DNA of 29,430 nt from DAOPYE01 sp035352715 (GCA_035352715.1 DAOPYE010000026.1:1-29430), one strand, 5' to 3'; counted from the stretch's first letter, positions 21,612 through 29,430 are shown. Notes: generated from the letters alone by a model not told the origin. Program-made: numbers and translations.

Positions 21612-22652
21612 TCAGCGCTTGGTCGCGGTCCCGCGATGCGAGGGCCCCGCCGTGGAAGCCCGCTGGATGAAGCGAGTGGTCACCTGGGCCTCCAGCGGCT
21701 CGCCGGAAACCGGGTCTTCGCGCTGGAACAGCTCCATCAGCCGCTCCATCGCCTGGAATCCGATCTCGTAGCGCGGCATGGCCACCGTGCTGAGAGGCGG
21801 CTCCATCTGGGCCGCGGGCCAGATGTCATCCAAGCCCACGACGGAGAGATCTTCCGGCAGCTCCAGCCCCAGGCTGCGCGCCTCGGCCATGACCCCGATG
21901 GCCATCTGATCATTGGCCGCGAACACCGCCGTCGGCCGGTCCCGCCGCTTGAGCAGCTCCCCGGCGGCCCGGCGGCCCCCCTCCACGCTGAAATCCCCTT
22001 CGATGATCGCGACATTGGAGGCCGGGATGCCGCAGGCCGCCAAGGCGTCCAGGAAGACGGCCTGCCGCTGGCGGCTGGTGAAGAGATCCACCGGGCCGCT
22101 GATGTGGGCGAAGTGCTTGTGGCCCAGCCCGACGAGGTGCTCCACCGCCGCCTTGATGCCGGGTTCGAAATCCACGGAAATGGAGACGAGCCCGGGCGTC
22201 AGGGAGAAATCCCAGTTGACGACGCTGGCGGGGATGCCCTGCTGCGACAGCAGGCTCATCCAATCCTCGGAAGCCCGGCTGAACAGGCTGATGACGCCAT
22301 CCACCCGGCGGTCGATGAGGGAATTGACCAGATCCATGCCCCGCCGGGGATCAAAACCCGTATTCCCCAGAAAGAAGCTGTAGCCCTTGGACAGCCCGGC
22401 GTCCTCGATGCCATGGATGACATCCGCGTAGAACGGATTCCCAATATCCGAGACCAGCACCCCGATCGTGTAGGTCTTGCGCACGGACAGGCTGCGGGCC
22501 ACGCGGCTGGGCCGGAAGTTCATGGATTCCACGGTGGCCATGACCTTTTCCCGCGTGGCGGGCTTGATGTGCGAGAAATGACCGGAAAGCACCCGGCTCA
22601 CCGTGCTCTTGGAAACGCCCGCGGCAACGGCGACATCAGCAATGGTTGGCAT
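21612..22652 (-). CDS. LacI-family transcriptional regulator of the arabinose locus
   Basis: A 346-residue LacI/GalR-type regulator. The N-terminal helix-turn-helix is TIADVAVAAGVSKSTVSRVL (residues 3-22). The hinge helix RPSRVARSL carries the leucine (L55) that in this family wedges into a central CpG step of the operator. The rest is a periplasmic-binding-protein-like sugar domain: IGVLVSDIGNPFYADVIHGI, the FAANDQMAIGVMAEA segment and SVVGLDDI near the end. Two near-identical CG-centred palindromes lie at the araDBA and epimerase promoters, flanking the gene, so it is very probably their local repressor, with L-arabinose or a derivative as likely inducer. This role is inferred from position and operator type. 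Enterobacterial arabinose operons instead use AraC, and Bacillus uses a GntR-headed AraR. Start at ATG 22652 with AAGG seven bases upstream. Confidence 0.93.
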   Translation of the reverse strand: MPTIADVAVAAGVSKSTVSRVLSGHFSHIKPATREKVMATVESMNFRPSRVARSLSVRKTYTIGVLVSDIGNPFYADVIHGIEDAGLSKGYSFFLGNTGFDPRRGMDLVNSLIDRRVDGVISLFSRASEDWMSLLSQQGIPASVVNWDFSLTPGLVSISVDFEPGIKAAVEHLVGLGHKHFAHISGPVDLFTSRQRQAVFLDALAACGIPASNVAIIEGDFSVEGGRRAAGELLKRRDRPTAVFAANDQMAIGVMAEARSLGLELPEDLSVVGLDDIWPAAQMEPPLSTVAMPRYEIGFQAMERLMELFQREDPVSGEPLEAQVTTRFIQRASTAGPSHRGTATKR

Positions 22653-22684
22653 ACCTGAGCCTTGCGAAAAATGGATCTGTCTTC

Positions 22685-22706
22685 ACTCTGGGGCCTCCCC
22701 CAGAGT
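22685..22706. repeat. Inverted repeat upstream of the lacI-family gene
   Basis: ACTCTGGGG (22685-22693) and CCCCAGAGT (22698-22706) form a perfect 9-bp stem with a four-base loop, 33 bases before the regulator's start codon. On the minus strand it overlaps TTGACT (22709-22704), itself part of a tandem TTGACTTGACT, but no good -10 lies 16-18 bases downstream. It could be a leader hairpin or a binding site for another regulator. It differs in sequence from the two arabinose-locus operators. Confidence 0.5.
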
Positions 22707-22795
22707 CAAGTCAAACCGAACCGCCTCCGATGGGCCGTCCCGCCATCCCCCACCGGGCTTCAAATCCCGCAAAAAAAAGGGGTTGAATCGCGAAC

Positions 22796-22809
22796 TGCAA
22801 CCGGTTTCA
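22796..22809 (+). promoter_or_regulatory. Candidate LacI-type operator for the aldose epimerase gene
   Basis: TGCAACCGGTTTCA differs at one position from the perfect palindrome in front of araDBA. It lies 11 bases upstream of a TAGAAT -10 box, so it would cover the -35/spacer region of that promoter, a typical repressor position. Confidence 0.75.
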
Positions 22810-22820
22810 CTCAAGCAAGC

Positions 22821-22826
22821 TAGAAT
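22821..22826 (+). promoter_or_regulatory. Candidate -10 box of the aldose epimerase promoter
   Basis: TAGAAT matches the sigma-70 -10 consensus at five of six positions and lies 58 bases upstream of the start codon. No strong -35 is present at the usual distance, where the operator sits. A TTGAAT at 22783-22788 is too far away (32 bases). Confidence 0.45.
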
Positions 22827-22884
22827 CGCCAAAACGTCCCACGACTGGATGTCTGTGGGCTTTCAGACCAGGGAGCCTGACCCC

Positions 22885-24051
22885 ATGCGGAAAATTGTAT
22901 CTCCCCTTTCCTTCAGCCGCGTGGCGGCTCTTCTGCTGGCCTGTGGCCTGGGCGCCAGCGCCAAGGGCGTGGAAGGCATCGCCACCCAGCCCTTCGGCAC
23001 GACCGCCGATGGCGTTCCCGTGCAGCTCTACACCATGACCAACGCCCACGGCATGAAGGCCTCGGTCACCAACTATGGTGCGATCGTGGTCGAGCTGACG
23101 GCCCCGGACCGCACCGGGCATTTCGATGATGTCGTGCTGGGCTTCTCGAAGCTGGATACCTACCTGCACGGCTCGCCCTACTTTGGCGCCATCGTCGGCC
23201 GCTTCGGCAACCGCATCGCCAATGGCCGCTTCACCCTGGATGGCAAGACCTACACCCTGGCCACCAATGACCATCCCGGCAATACCCCCTGCGCCCTGCA
23301 CGGCGGCGTGAAGGGCTTTGATAAGCGGGTGTGGAAAGCCGAACCCGTGACCCGGAAGAACGACAAGGGCGTCAAGCTCAGCCTGCGCAGCCCCGACGGC
23401 GAGGAAGGCTATCCCGGCAACCTGGATGTCACGGTCACCTACTGGCTGACGGCCAACAACGAGCTGAAGATCGACTACTCGGCCACCACCGACAAGGCCA
23501 CGCCCGTCAACATCACCCACCACGGCTACTTCAACCTGAAGGGCGAGGGCAAGGGCGACATCCTGGACCACGAGGTGACCCTGCACGCCTCCCGCTTCAC
23601 GCCCGTGGACAAGGGCCTGATCCCCACGGGCAAGCTCCAGCCCGTCAAGGGCACGCCCTTTGACTTCACCAAGCCCCACACCATCGGCGAACGGGTCAAC
23701 ACCAACGATGTCCAGCTTCTCAATGGCGGCGGCTACGACCACAACTGGGTGCTGGACCGCAAGAAGACGGACGGCAAGAAGCTGACCCTGGCCGCAGAGG
23801 TGCAGGAGCCCACCACGGGACGGCGCATGGAGGTCTGGACCAACGAGATCGGCGTCCAGTTCTACTCCGGCAACTTCCTGGATGGCCACTTCACCGGCAA
23901 GGGCGGCGCCCCCTACATCAAGCGCAGCGGCCTCTGTCTTGAGACCCAGCACTTCCCCGATTCCCCCAACCAGAAGGCCTTCCCCACCACGATCCTGAAG
24001 CCCGGCCAGACCTACCAGTCCACCACGATCTACCGCTTCAGCGCTCGATAG
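22885..24051 (+). CDS. galM: Exported aldose 1-epimerase (galactose mutarotase family)
   Basis: A 388-residue enzyme interconverting alpha and beta anomers of aldoses, which family members do for glucose, galactose, xylose and arabinose. It begins with a Sec signal peptide (MRKIVSPLSFSRVAALLLAC, then GLGASAKG), so it should work in the periplasm or outside; cytoplasmic GalM proteins lack this and are about 40 residues shorter. Substrate loop GRFGNRIANGRF, catalytic acid histidine in ITHHGYFNL (H213) and catalytic base E353 in LCLETQHFPDSPN are present. GGGAG lies nine bases before ATG 22885. It is divergent from the regulator and has the one-mismatch operator upstream, so it is probably co-regulated with araDBA. 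A role in presenting the right arabinose anomer for uptake is likely but inferred; the physiological sugar is not proven, and galM is used as the family symbol. Confidence 0.93.
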   Translation: MRKIVSPLSFSRVAALLLACGLGASAKGVEGIATQPFGTTADGVPVQLYTMTNAHGMKASVTNYGAIVVELTAPDRTGHFDDVVLGFSKLDTYLHGSPYFGAIVGRFGNRIANGRFTLDGKTYTLATNDHPGNTPCALHGGVKGFDKRVWKAEPVTRKNDKGVKLSLRSPDGEEGYPGNLDVTVTYWLTANNELKIDYSATTDKATPVNITHHGYFNLKGEGKGDILDHEVTLHASRFTPVDKGLIPTGKLQPVKGTPFDFTKPHTIGERVNTNDVQLLNGGGYDHNWVLDRKKTDGKKLTLAAEVQEPTTGRRMEVWTNEIGVQFYSGNFLDGHFTGKGGAPYIKRSGLCLETQHFPDSPNQKAFPTTILKPGQTYQSTTIYRFSAR

Positions 24052-24071
24052 ATCCACGATCGCCTTCACGC

Positions 24072-24107
24072 AAACGGGGCTGACCAATGAGGTCAGCCCC
24101 GTTTCCT
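24072..24107. terminator. Bidirectional terminator between galM and the GH31 gene
   Basis: AAACGGGGCTGACC (24072-24085) and GGTCAGCCCCGTTT (24091-24104) make a perfect 14-bp stem with a five-base loop. It lies between two convergent stop codons (24051 and 24124). Short T-runs follow on each side (GTTTCCTTT on plus, GTTTGCG on minus), so it probably serves both genes. Confidence 0.88.
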
Positions 24108-24123
24108 TTGGCCCAGAACCGCT

Positions 24124-26958
24124 TCAGAAGTTCAGGCGCGCCTCGCGGCCATCGTAGGCGACCACGCGGTCCGGCTTGCCCACGAGATCCATGCCAGCGC
24201 CATGACCGGCACCAGAGCCTTCACCCACGAGCACCACGTGGAAGCGGCGATGCTTCAGCATGCCGGGGAAGGAGCCCTTCCGCTCGCCGAGGGTCAGTTG
24301 CCGCTTGGCGTCGTCCCAACGGAACTCGATGGTCGCGTATTGGCCCTTCTCGTAGCGGTAGGTGTCGCCTTCGTCCTCGTAGAGCGTGAACCGTGCGTTC
24401 GCGCCGGGATAGACGCGCAGTTCAATGGGATCCGCGGGCTTTTCCGATGCGAATTGGACATCCGGCCCCAGGGGCAGGATCGAACCCGCCTTGACCAGCA
24501 GCGGGATGCGATCGATGGGCGCGTCCGCTTCAAGCGTCTGCCCGCCCGCCAGGGTCCGGCCAGTCCAGAAATCCACCCAGTTTGTACCGGCGGGCAGATA
24601 CACGGAGCGTGTCTTGGGGCGCGGCTCCACCTGCTTCTCACGGGCGTATTGATCAGGCGTCCGCCAGCAGAGCTGGGCCTTGACGGCACCCGGCAAGGGG
24701 TTCTCGATCTCCATGGTCAGGTCGTAGGCACGACCCGCCTCCAGCTCGATGGGCGCGGTATAGCGTTCCATGGTCTCATCGGAAAGGAAGGGAATCGCCT
24801 TGCCATCCAGATACAGGTGGCGCGCGCCGAAGCTCTTGACGTGCAGCTGATGGGGCCCGGACTGGGTGGGCACCAGCTTGCCCTCCCACCGGATGGAGAA
24901 GGTGCTCTCGGTGACAAAGTCCGGACGGCCGGTGTACCACAGCAGATCGACGTTGGGCTCCACGCGCTGCAGCGAAGGCGCCTTGTGGTCCACGTCCTTG
25001 CAGTAGGTCACCGTGACGCCGGGCTGGCCGTCCTTGGTCCGCAGATTGGCCGTCGGGATGAGCGCCGTGGCCTCGGGCGGACGGTGCAGCATGTAAGACG
25101 TGACGGGGCACACCATGATCGAGGGGCCAAAGAGGTACTGATCATCGATGCCAAAGGTCCGGGTGTCCTTGGGGAAATCCATGGGAAGTCCCCGCATGAT
25201 GGACTGCCCTTCGCTGGTGACTCTCCAGGCCTGCGAATAGAGGTAGGGAAGCAGCCGGTACCGCCAACGATCCGCCTTGAGCAGCGCATCGCTGAACGCG
25301 CCGAATTCCCAGATCTCGCGGGGCCCTTCGGAACCATGGGCCCGGAAGATGGGGCTGAAGGCCCCGAGCTGGAACATCCGCGTATACAGCTCCTGGTAGG
25401 CAGGCTCCTTGATGCCGCGATCGAAAACGCCGCCGTAGCTGCCCAGGACGAAACCGCCGATATCGAAGGTCCAGTAGGGGATGCCCGCCATGGAGTGGTT
25501 GATGCCCGCCGAGATCTGCCTGCGGTAGATCTCCCAGCTCGCCCCGATATCGCCGGACCAGGTGGTGGCGGCGTTGCGCTGCTGACCGGCGAATGCGGAT
25601 CGCGTCAGGATGTAGGCCCTGCGCTGGTCCGTCTCGTGTCGCAAATGATCATATAACCCACCCGTTATCATCAGGGGATAGGCATTGAGATAGCGGGCCC
25701 ACGATCCCAGATGGGTGTTCTCGACGCGCTTCATCTCGTATTCCGTGGATTCCTTGCTGAGCGCGTTGATGATGTCGGGCTCGGTGGAATCCTGCCACCA
25801 GCCATCGATGCCCCGGTCGTACAGCCCCTTCTTCAGGTGCTTCCAGTAGAGGTCGTTGGCCTTCGGGTTGAACGCGTCGTAGTAGCGGAACCCGGCCCAC
25901 CCCGTGGGCTTGAACAGGAAGCCGCCCTTGTCCATCTCCTTGTACAGCTCGCTATCCGGCCCCAAGCCGCCCCAGATGGAGATCGCGAGATGGAAGTTCA
26001 TGCCGTGCAGGGTCTTCACCATGCCGTCTGGATCGGGGTAGCGCACGGGGTCGAAGATCATGCCGCTCCAGGTCTGGTTGGTGCCCCAGTAGTTCCAGTC
26101 CTGGATCAGGTTGTCGATGGGAATGCCGCGCTTGCGGTATTCCCTGGCGATGGAGACCACCTCGTCCTGGGTGTGGTAGTGCTCCTTGCTCTGCCAATAG
26201 CCATAGGCCCACTTGCCGTACAGGGGCGCCGCGCCGGTGAGCTTCCGGTAGCCCGCGATGGCCCCGTCGATGGAATCGCCCTGCATCACGTAGTAGTCAA
26301 GGTTGTCGCCGATATCCGAAGTGACCGTCAACCCTTCGGGGCCATCCTTGAAGATGGTCTTGGAGGTGTTGTCCCAAAGCAGGCCGTACCCGTTCGTCGA
26401 CACCAGGAACGGCGTGGAGGACTGCGTGTTCGCCTGCACCAGCGTGACACTGCGCCCCCGATAGTTCATGTATCCGTCCTGGTGTTGTCCCAGGCCGTAG
26501 ATGCCTTCGCCGGGCGTGAGGGTGAACCGCTGGCGGAGGCTGTATCCCTTATCGCCGTTGAAGCTCACGGGCGAAAGCGTTGCTTTTCCGTCTTCCTTCA
26601 GCACGACCTCGCCCGAGGCGCGGGCAACCGTCACGCTTCCATCCGATTTGGAGATGCTCACCGTCAGCGCCTTTGAGACCAAGGCGATGGCCTCGGCGGA
26701 TTCCCGACGCTCAAAAGCCAGTTCGGGCAGCTTCTCCTGGATCACGACGAGGCTCTTGCGCTCTGGCGAACCCTCCGGCAGCCACTTGGTCACGCGCACC
26801 GTATCCCCGGCGTAGAACAGCACCTGCACGTTCAGCCCCTGGGTCTTCACGACCACGCCGTGAGGGACCGCCACCGCCTGCCCCCACGCGGCCGAAGCCG
26901 GGGCGATGAACGGCGCGACGGTCACGAGGAACAGCGGCAAGGTCGTTCGGAAAGCCAT
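24124..26958 (-). CDS. Exported GH31 glycoside hydrolase, probably alpha-xylosidase type, with PA14-like insert
   Basis: A 944-residue glycosidase with a Sec signal peptide (AFRTTLPLFLVTVAPFIAP, then ASA). The GH31 barrel has the catalytic nucleophile D390 in WWQDSTEPD and acid/base D470 in WSGDIGASWE. Other marks are LIQDWNYWGTNQ, YGLGQHQDGYMNYRG in the N-terminal beta domain, and RAHGSEGPREIWEFG. WWQDSTEPD resembles alpha-xylosidases such as those acting on xyloglucan oligosaccharides more than alpha-glucosidases. Residues about 665-775 (VDLLWYTGRPDFVTESTF, then LYLDGK) look like a PA14 domain placed in the C-terminal part. A beta-sandwich tail ends the protein. I used the second in-frame ATG (26958), which has GAGGT upstream; the first is 26970. 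It lies beside the arabinose locus, but no CG-centred operator precedes it. Alpha-xylosidase is the best call; other GH31 specificities remain possible. Confidence 0.9.
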   Translation of the reverse strand: MAFRTTLPLFLVTVAPFIAPASAAWGQAVAVPHGVVVKTQGLNVQVLFYAGDTVRVTKWLPEGSPERKSLVVIQEKLPELAFERRESAEAIALVSKALTVSISKSDGSVTVARASGEVVLKEDGKATLSPVSFNGDKGYSLRQRFTLTPGEGIYGLGQHQDGYMNYRGRSVTLVQANTQSSTPFLVSTNGYGLLWDNTSKTIFKDGPEGLTVTSDIGDNLDYYVMQGDSIDGAIAGYRKLTGAAPLYGKWAYGYWQSKEHYHTQDEVVSIAREYRKRGIPIDNLIQDWNYWGTNQTWSGMIFDPVRYPDPDGMVKTLHGMNFHLAISIWGGLGPDSELYKEMDKGGFLFKPTGWAGFRYYDAFNPKANDLYWKHLKKGLYDRGIDGWWQDSTEPDIINALSKESTEYEMKRVENTHLGSWARYLNAYPLMITGGLYDHLRHETDQRRAYILTRSAFAGQQRNAATTWSGDIGASWEIYRRQISAGINHSMAGIPYWTFDIGGFVLGSYGGVFDRGIKEPAYQELYTRMFQLGAFSPIFRAHGSEGPREIWEFGAFSDALLKADRWRYRLLPYLYSQAWRVTSEGQSIMRGLPMDFPKDTRTFGIDDQYLFGPSIMVCPVTSYMLHRPPEATALIPTANLRTKDGQPGVTVTYCKDVDHKAPSLQRVEPNVDLLWYTGRPDFVTESTFSIRWEGKLVPTQSGPHQLHVKSFGARHLYLDGKAIPFLSDETMERYTAPIELEAGRAYDLTMEIENPLPGAVKAQLCWRTPDQYAREKQVEPRPKTRSVYLPAGTNWVDFWTGRTLAGGQTLEADAPIDRIPLLVKAGSILPLGPDVQFASEKPADPIELRVYPGANARFTLYEDEGDTYRYEKGQYATIEFRWDDAKRQLTLGERKGSFPGMLKHRRFHVVLVGEGSGAGHGAGMDLVGKPDRVVAYDGREARLNF

Positions 26959-27055
26959 CGGACACCTCATGGGGATCCTCGCATCTTACGGCAAGCTGGC
27001 CCCAGGATTCAGCATCCCGCAGGCCTTGCTACGGATCGAATGGCGTGAAGCCCTT

Positions 27056-29430
27056 TCAACAGACCTCCAGGATGGCCAATCCATCCTGGAGGGTGCTGCG
27101 GCCTGAGATGGGAACGATGTCACCCACGCGATAGGGGCGTCGGCGCTTGCGGTAGGCGTCGGGAAACGCGACGGCCTCGCACAGGGCGGTCTCGTCCTCA
27201 AAGCTGATGAACTGCATGGGTTCGTCCTTCTCGGTGGTGATCACCTTGTCGGCCACGACGAGGGCCCAGAAGCGCAGGTGCCGCCCGGGCCGTTCCACGT
27301 CGATGGCGCGGTTGGACGCGGCGCCGTGGCGGGCACGAGCCAGGGTGGCGGGGTGCAGTTCCAACGTCAGGCCCAGCGTCTCCATCTCCAGATCCGCGCG
27401 ATCGAAGGGATCCGTGGGCCGGGGCCGCACCCCCGGAGGGACTCCGCCCAGACGCGCCCAGAGCAGGCGCGTGCGATCGCCGTCCGGCGCCCAGCGATCG
27501 AAAGCCCCCGCGCTGGCCAGGGCCTCCACCGTGGGCAGGGATAGCTCCACGCGGCGCAAGAGCTCGTCGAGTTCCTGGAAGGGGCCGTGGCGGCCGCGCT
27601 CCAGAAGCATCGCCCGGACCTCGTCCTCCCGCGCGCCCTTCACCTGCATCAGCCCCACGCGCAGGCCCTGCTCGCCTTCGGCGGTGAATTCCCAGTTCGA
27701 GCGGTTCACGTCGGGGCCACGCACCACGAGGCGATGGCGGCGCGCGTCGCCCAGGTAGGCGATGGCTGGGTAGTAGCCGCCCTGGTTCGTGATGACGCTG
27801 GCGAAAAAGATCGCCGGATGGTGGGCCTTGATCCAGGCGCTTTCGAAGCTCACCTGCGCGTAGCTGGCCGAGTGCGGCTTGCAGAACGAGTAGCCCCGGA
27901 AGCTGCGGATCATCGTCCAGGCTTCGAGGATGACGGATTCGGGGATCCCGCGCGCGGCGCTATCGGCCCTGAACGCGGCCTCGAAGCCCGGCAGCTTGCG
28001 GGAGCAATCCGCCTTGCCCAGCAGCTTGCGCAGGGCGTCGGCCCGGTCGTGGTCCCAGCCCGCCAGCTCCATGGCGACGCGAACCACGTCCTCTTGGTAC
28101 GCCAGCACGCCGAAGGTCTCGGAGAGCAGATCGGCGAAGACGGGGTGCGAGGGCACGAAGGGTTCCTCGCCGCGCTTGCGCTTCACATAGCTATCGATGC
28201 AGTGATGGGCGGCGGGGCGGATCAGGCTGGAGTGGATCACCAGGGTCTCGAAATCGCCCTGCCCCACCCGCTGCTGAAGCTGGCGCGTGGCGGGGCTTTC
28301 CACGTAGAAGACGCCGACGCTATCGCCCCGGGCCAGCAGCGCCTGCGTCTCCGGGTCATGGCGCGACGTGGTGCCGGGATCCTGCGGCGTGCGATCCCCC
28401 AACACGCGATAGGCGTCACGGATGACGGCGAGGCTTCGGTTGCCCAGCAGATCGATCTTCACCAGTCCGTAATTCTCGACGCCCTCCTTGTCCCACTGCG
28501 TGATCGAGACATTCTCTTTCGCGGGGGCGGGCTGGAAAGGCACGTGCTGCCAAAGTTCGCGGGGCGTGATCACCGTGCCGCCGGGATGAACCGAGAGCTG
28601 GTGGAAGTGCCCCAGCAGCGCCTCGGCCTGATGGAGGATGGGAAGCCACTGCGGCTGGGCCCGGGCGCTTTCGATGCCGCCATCCCAGCCGCGCACGAAG
28701 CGCGCCAGGGATTTCAGTTCGGTGTCGGGCCGCCCGTGGGCCATGGCCACGGCCCGCAGCGCGCCCTTGGGCTTGAAGAACACGTGGTTGGCGACCATGG
28801 CCACCCGCTGGCGCCCATAGCGTTCAAAGGCGGACTGGATGACCGCGTCGCGTTCATCCCAGGCGAAGTCGATGTCCAGATCGGGGGGATCCTTGCGCGC
28901 CTCGGTGAGGAAGCGCTCGAAGACCAGATTCGTATCGATGGGATCGACGTTGGTGAGTTCTAGACAGTAACTGACCAAACTGGCCGCCCCGCTGCCGCGC
29001 CCGCAGGTCCGCCCGGGCGCCTGAGCCACGAGATCCTGCACCAGCAGGAAGTAGTCCGCGAAGCCCTTGCGGTGAATCAGGTCCAGCTCGTGGCGCATGC
29101 GGGCTTCCACCTTGGCCGCCAGACGCCCCTGCCCGTCCGTGCCGTAGCGCCTGTGCGCGCCGCGCAGGACGCGCTCGCGCAGCTCCGCGTCGCAGTCGCC
29201 GCCTTCCAGCCCCAGGGGCCCGGCATTCACCCAGCCCCCCCAGTGGATGGACCAGCCCCGGATCCGTTCCAGAATGGCGGCGGTAGCTCTGGCGATGCGG
29301 GGTTCGGCCATGGGGAAGCGCTGGCTCCAGGACGCCTGATCCACCGTCGCGTCCCCCAGATCCCAAAGGGGCTGGGTGCGGGTCAGGGTGCTTTGGCTAT
29401 GGATGGCCCGCTTGAGGCGATGGAGTTCCA
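27056..29430 (-). CDS. dnaE2: DnaE2-type error-prone DNA polymerase III alpha subunit (5' end outside the window)
   Basis: About 790 C-terminal residues are visible. The frame stays open to the window edge, so the PHP domain and the true start are missing; the GTG at 29344 is only an internal codon. Family C polymerase motifs: GRGSGAASLVSYCLELTNVD, the catalytic aspartates in PPDLDIDFAWDERD, HVFFKPKGALRAVA, then VHPGGTVITP and KIDLLGNRSLAVIRD. These are followed by FGVLAYQEDVVRVAMELAGW, the helix-hairpin-helix region around 600-650 (ELSLPTVEALASAGAFDRWA) and a C-terminal OB-fold (VVADKVITTEKDEPMQFISF). The C-terminus stops after the OB-fold, without the tau- and clamp-binding tail of replicative DnaE, which fits DnaE2/ImuC, the damage-tolerance polymerase usually working with ImuA and ImuB. 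Those partners are not seen; they could lie beyond the right edge. Confidence 0.9.
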   Translation of the reverse strand, partial: ELHRLKRAIHSQSTLTRTQPLWDLGDATVDQASWSQRFPMAEPRIARATAAILERIRGWSIHWGGWVNAGPLGLEGGDCDAELRERVLRGAHRRYGTDGQGRLAAKVEARMRHELDLIHRKGFADYFLLVQDLVAQAPGRTCGRGSGAASLVSYCLELTNVDPIDTNLVFERFLTEARKDPPDLDIDFAWDERDAVIQSAFERYGRQRVAMVANHVFFKPKGALRAVAMAHGRPDTELKSLARFVRGWDGGIESARAQPQWLPILHQAEALLGHFHQLSVHPGGTVITPRELWQHVPFQPAPAKENVSITQWDKEGVENYGLVKIDLLGNRSLAVIRDAYRVLGDRTPQDPGTTSRHDPETQALLARGDSVGVFYVESPATRQLQQRVGQGDFETLVIHSSLIRPAAHHCIDSYVKRKRGEEPFVPSHPVFADLLSETFGVLAYQEDVVRVAMELAGWDHDRADALRKLLGKADCSRKLPGFEAAFRADSAARGIPESVILEAWTMIRSFRGYSFCKPHSASYAQVSFESAWIKAHHPAIFFASVITNQGGYYPAIAYLGDARRHRLVVRGPDVNRSNWEFTAEGEQGLRVGLMQVKGAREDEVRAMLLERGRHGPFQELDELLRRVELSLPTVEALASAGAFDRWAPDGDRTRLLWARLGGVPPGVRPRPTDPFDRADLEMETLGLTLELHPATLARARHGAASNRAIDVERPGRHLRFWALVVADKVITTEKDEPMQFISFEDETALCEAVAFPDAYRKRRRPYRVGDIVPISGRSTLQDGLAILEVC
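27064..27092 (-). other. Perfect 12-bp hairpin inside the last codons of dnaE2
   Basis: CCTCCAGGATGG and CCATCCTGGAGG pair perfectly around a five-base loop, ending eight bases before the dnaE2 stop codon is complete. It codes for LQDGLAILEV. No T-run follows (TCTGTTGAAAGG), so it is not a standard terminator. It may slow or stabilise the mRNA 3' end before the GH31 gene 98 bases downstream, or be a coding coincidence. Confidence 0.5.

Noticed and set aside
29342..29344. GTG 29344 as the real start of the polymerase gene
   Set aside because: The frame continues without a stop to the window edge and encodes polymerase-like sequence upstream (LHRLKRAI...PLWDLGDAT), so the gene is truncated by the window.

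Overview
This is a GC-rich bacterial chromosomal window of about 29.4 kb, tightly packed with genes on both strands. The genes look like chromosomal housekeeping and carbohydrate-use functions. I see no phage, plasmid, transposase, CRISPR, rRNA or tRNA. The gene set suggests a Gram-negative soil or sediment heterotroph: secreted GH31 and aldose epimerase, an OPT transporter, a large SNF2 helicase, a DnaE2-type polymerase and many Sec signal peptides. An acidobacterium of the Holophaga/Geothrix kind would fit, but that is an impression and nothing here proves it.

Layout. Positions 1-5045 are mostly minus-strand: the start of a secreted protein, an AT-rich 530-base gap, a TatD-family nuclease, a divergent 2[4Fe-4S] ferredoxin with a strong terminator, a TcdA-type tRNA dehydratase, an unknown secreted protein whose ribosome binding site sits in a hairpin, and a coupled pair (hotdog thioesterase plus an uncertain FAH-N-like protein). 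Positions 5070-11421 are plus-strand: a CPBP membrane protease, an OPT-family transporter coupled to a DUF421 protein, and an orphan hybrid histidine kinase. Then come thiG (minus) and a 1356-residue SNF2 helicase (plus). A palindromic ACCAAG-rich repeat element follows, then a small DUF2798-type membrane protein.

Positions 17303-24107 hold the best-defined system, an L-arabinose locus. On the minus strand a LacI-family regulator is followed by araD, araB and araA; araB and araA share an ATGA overlap. A signal-peptide-bearing aldose 1-epimerase is divergent. Near-identical 14-base palindromes (TGAAACCGGTTTCA and TGCAACCGGTTTCA) sit at the candidate promoters of araDBA and the epimerase. The natural reading is one LacI-type arabinose regulator controlling periplasmic mutarotation and the cytoplasmic steps to D-xylulose-5-phosphate. 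A secreted GH31 enzyme, probably alpha-xylosidase-like, lies next to it and could supply sugars, but I found no copy of the operator upstream of it. No arabinose transporter is in the window.

The 100-N gap inside araA is almost certainly an assembly artefact. The same 55 bases flank it on both sides. Collapsing them gives an uninterrupted 497-residue AraA, the normal family length. The window ends inside a DnaE2-type polymerase gene.
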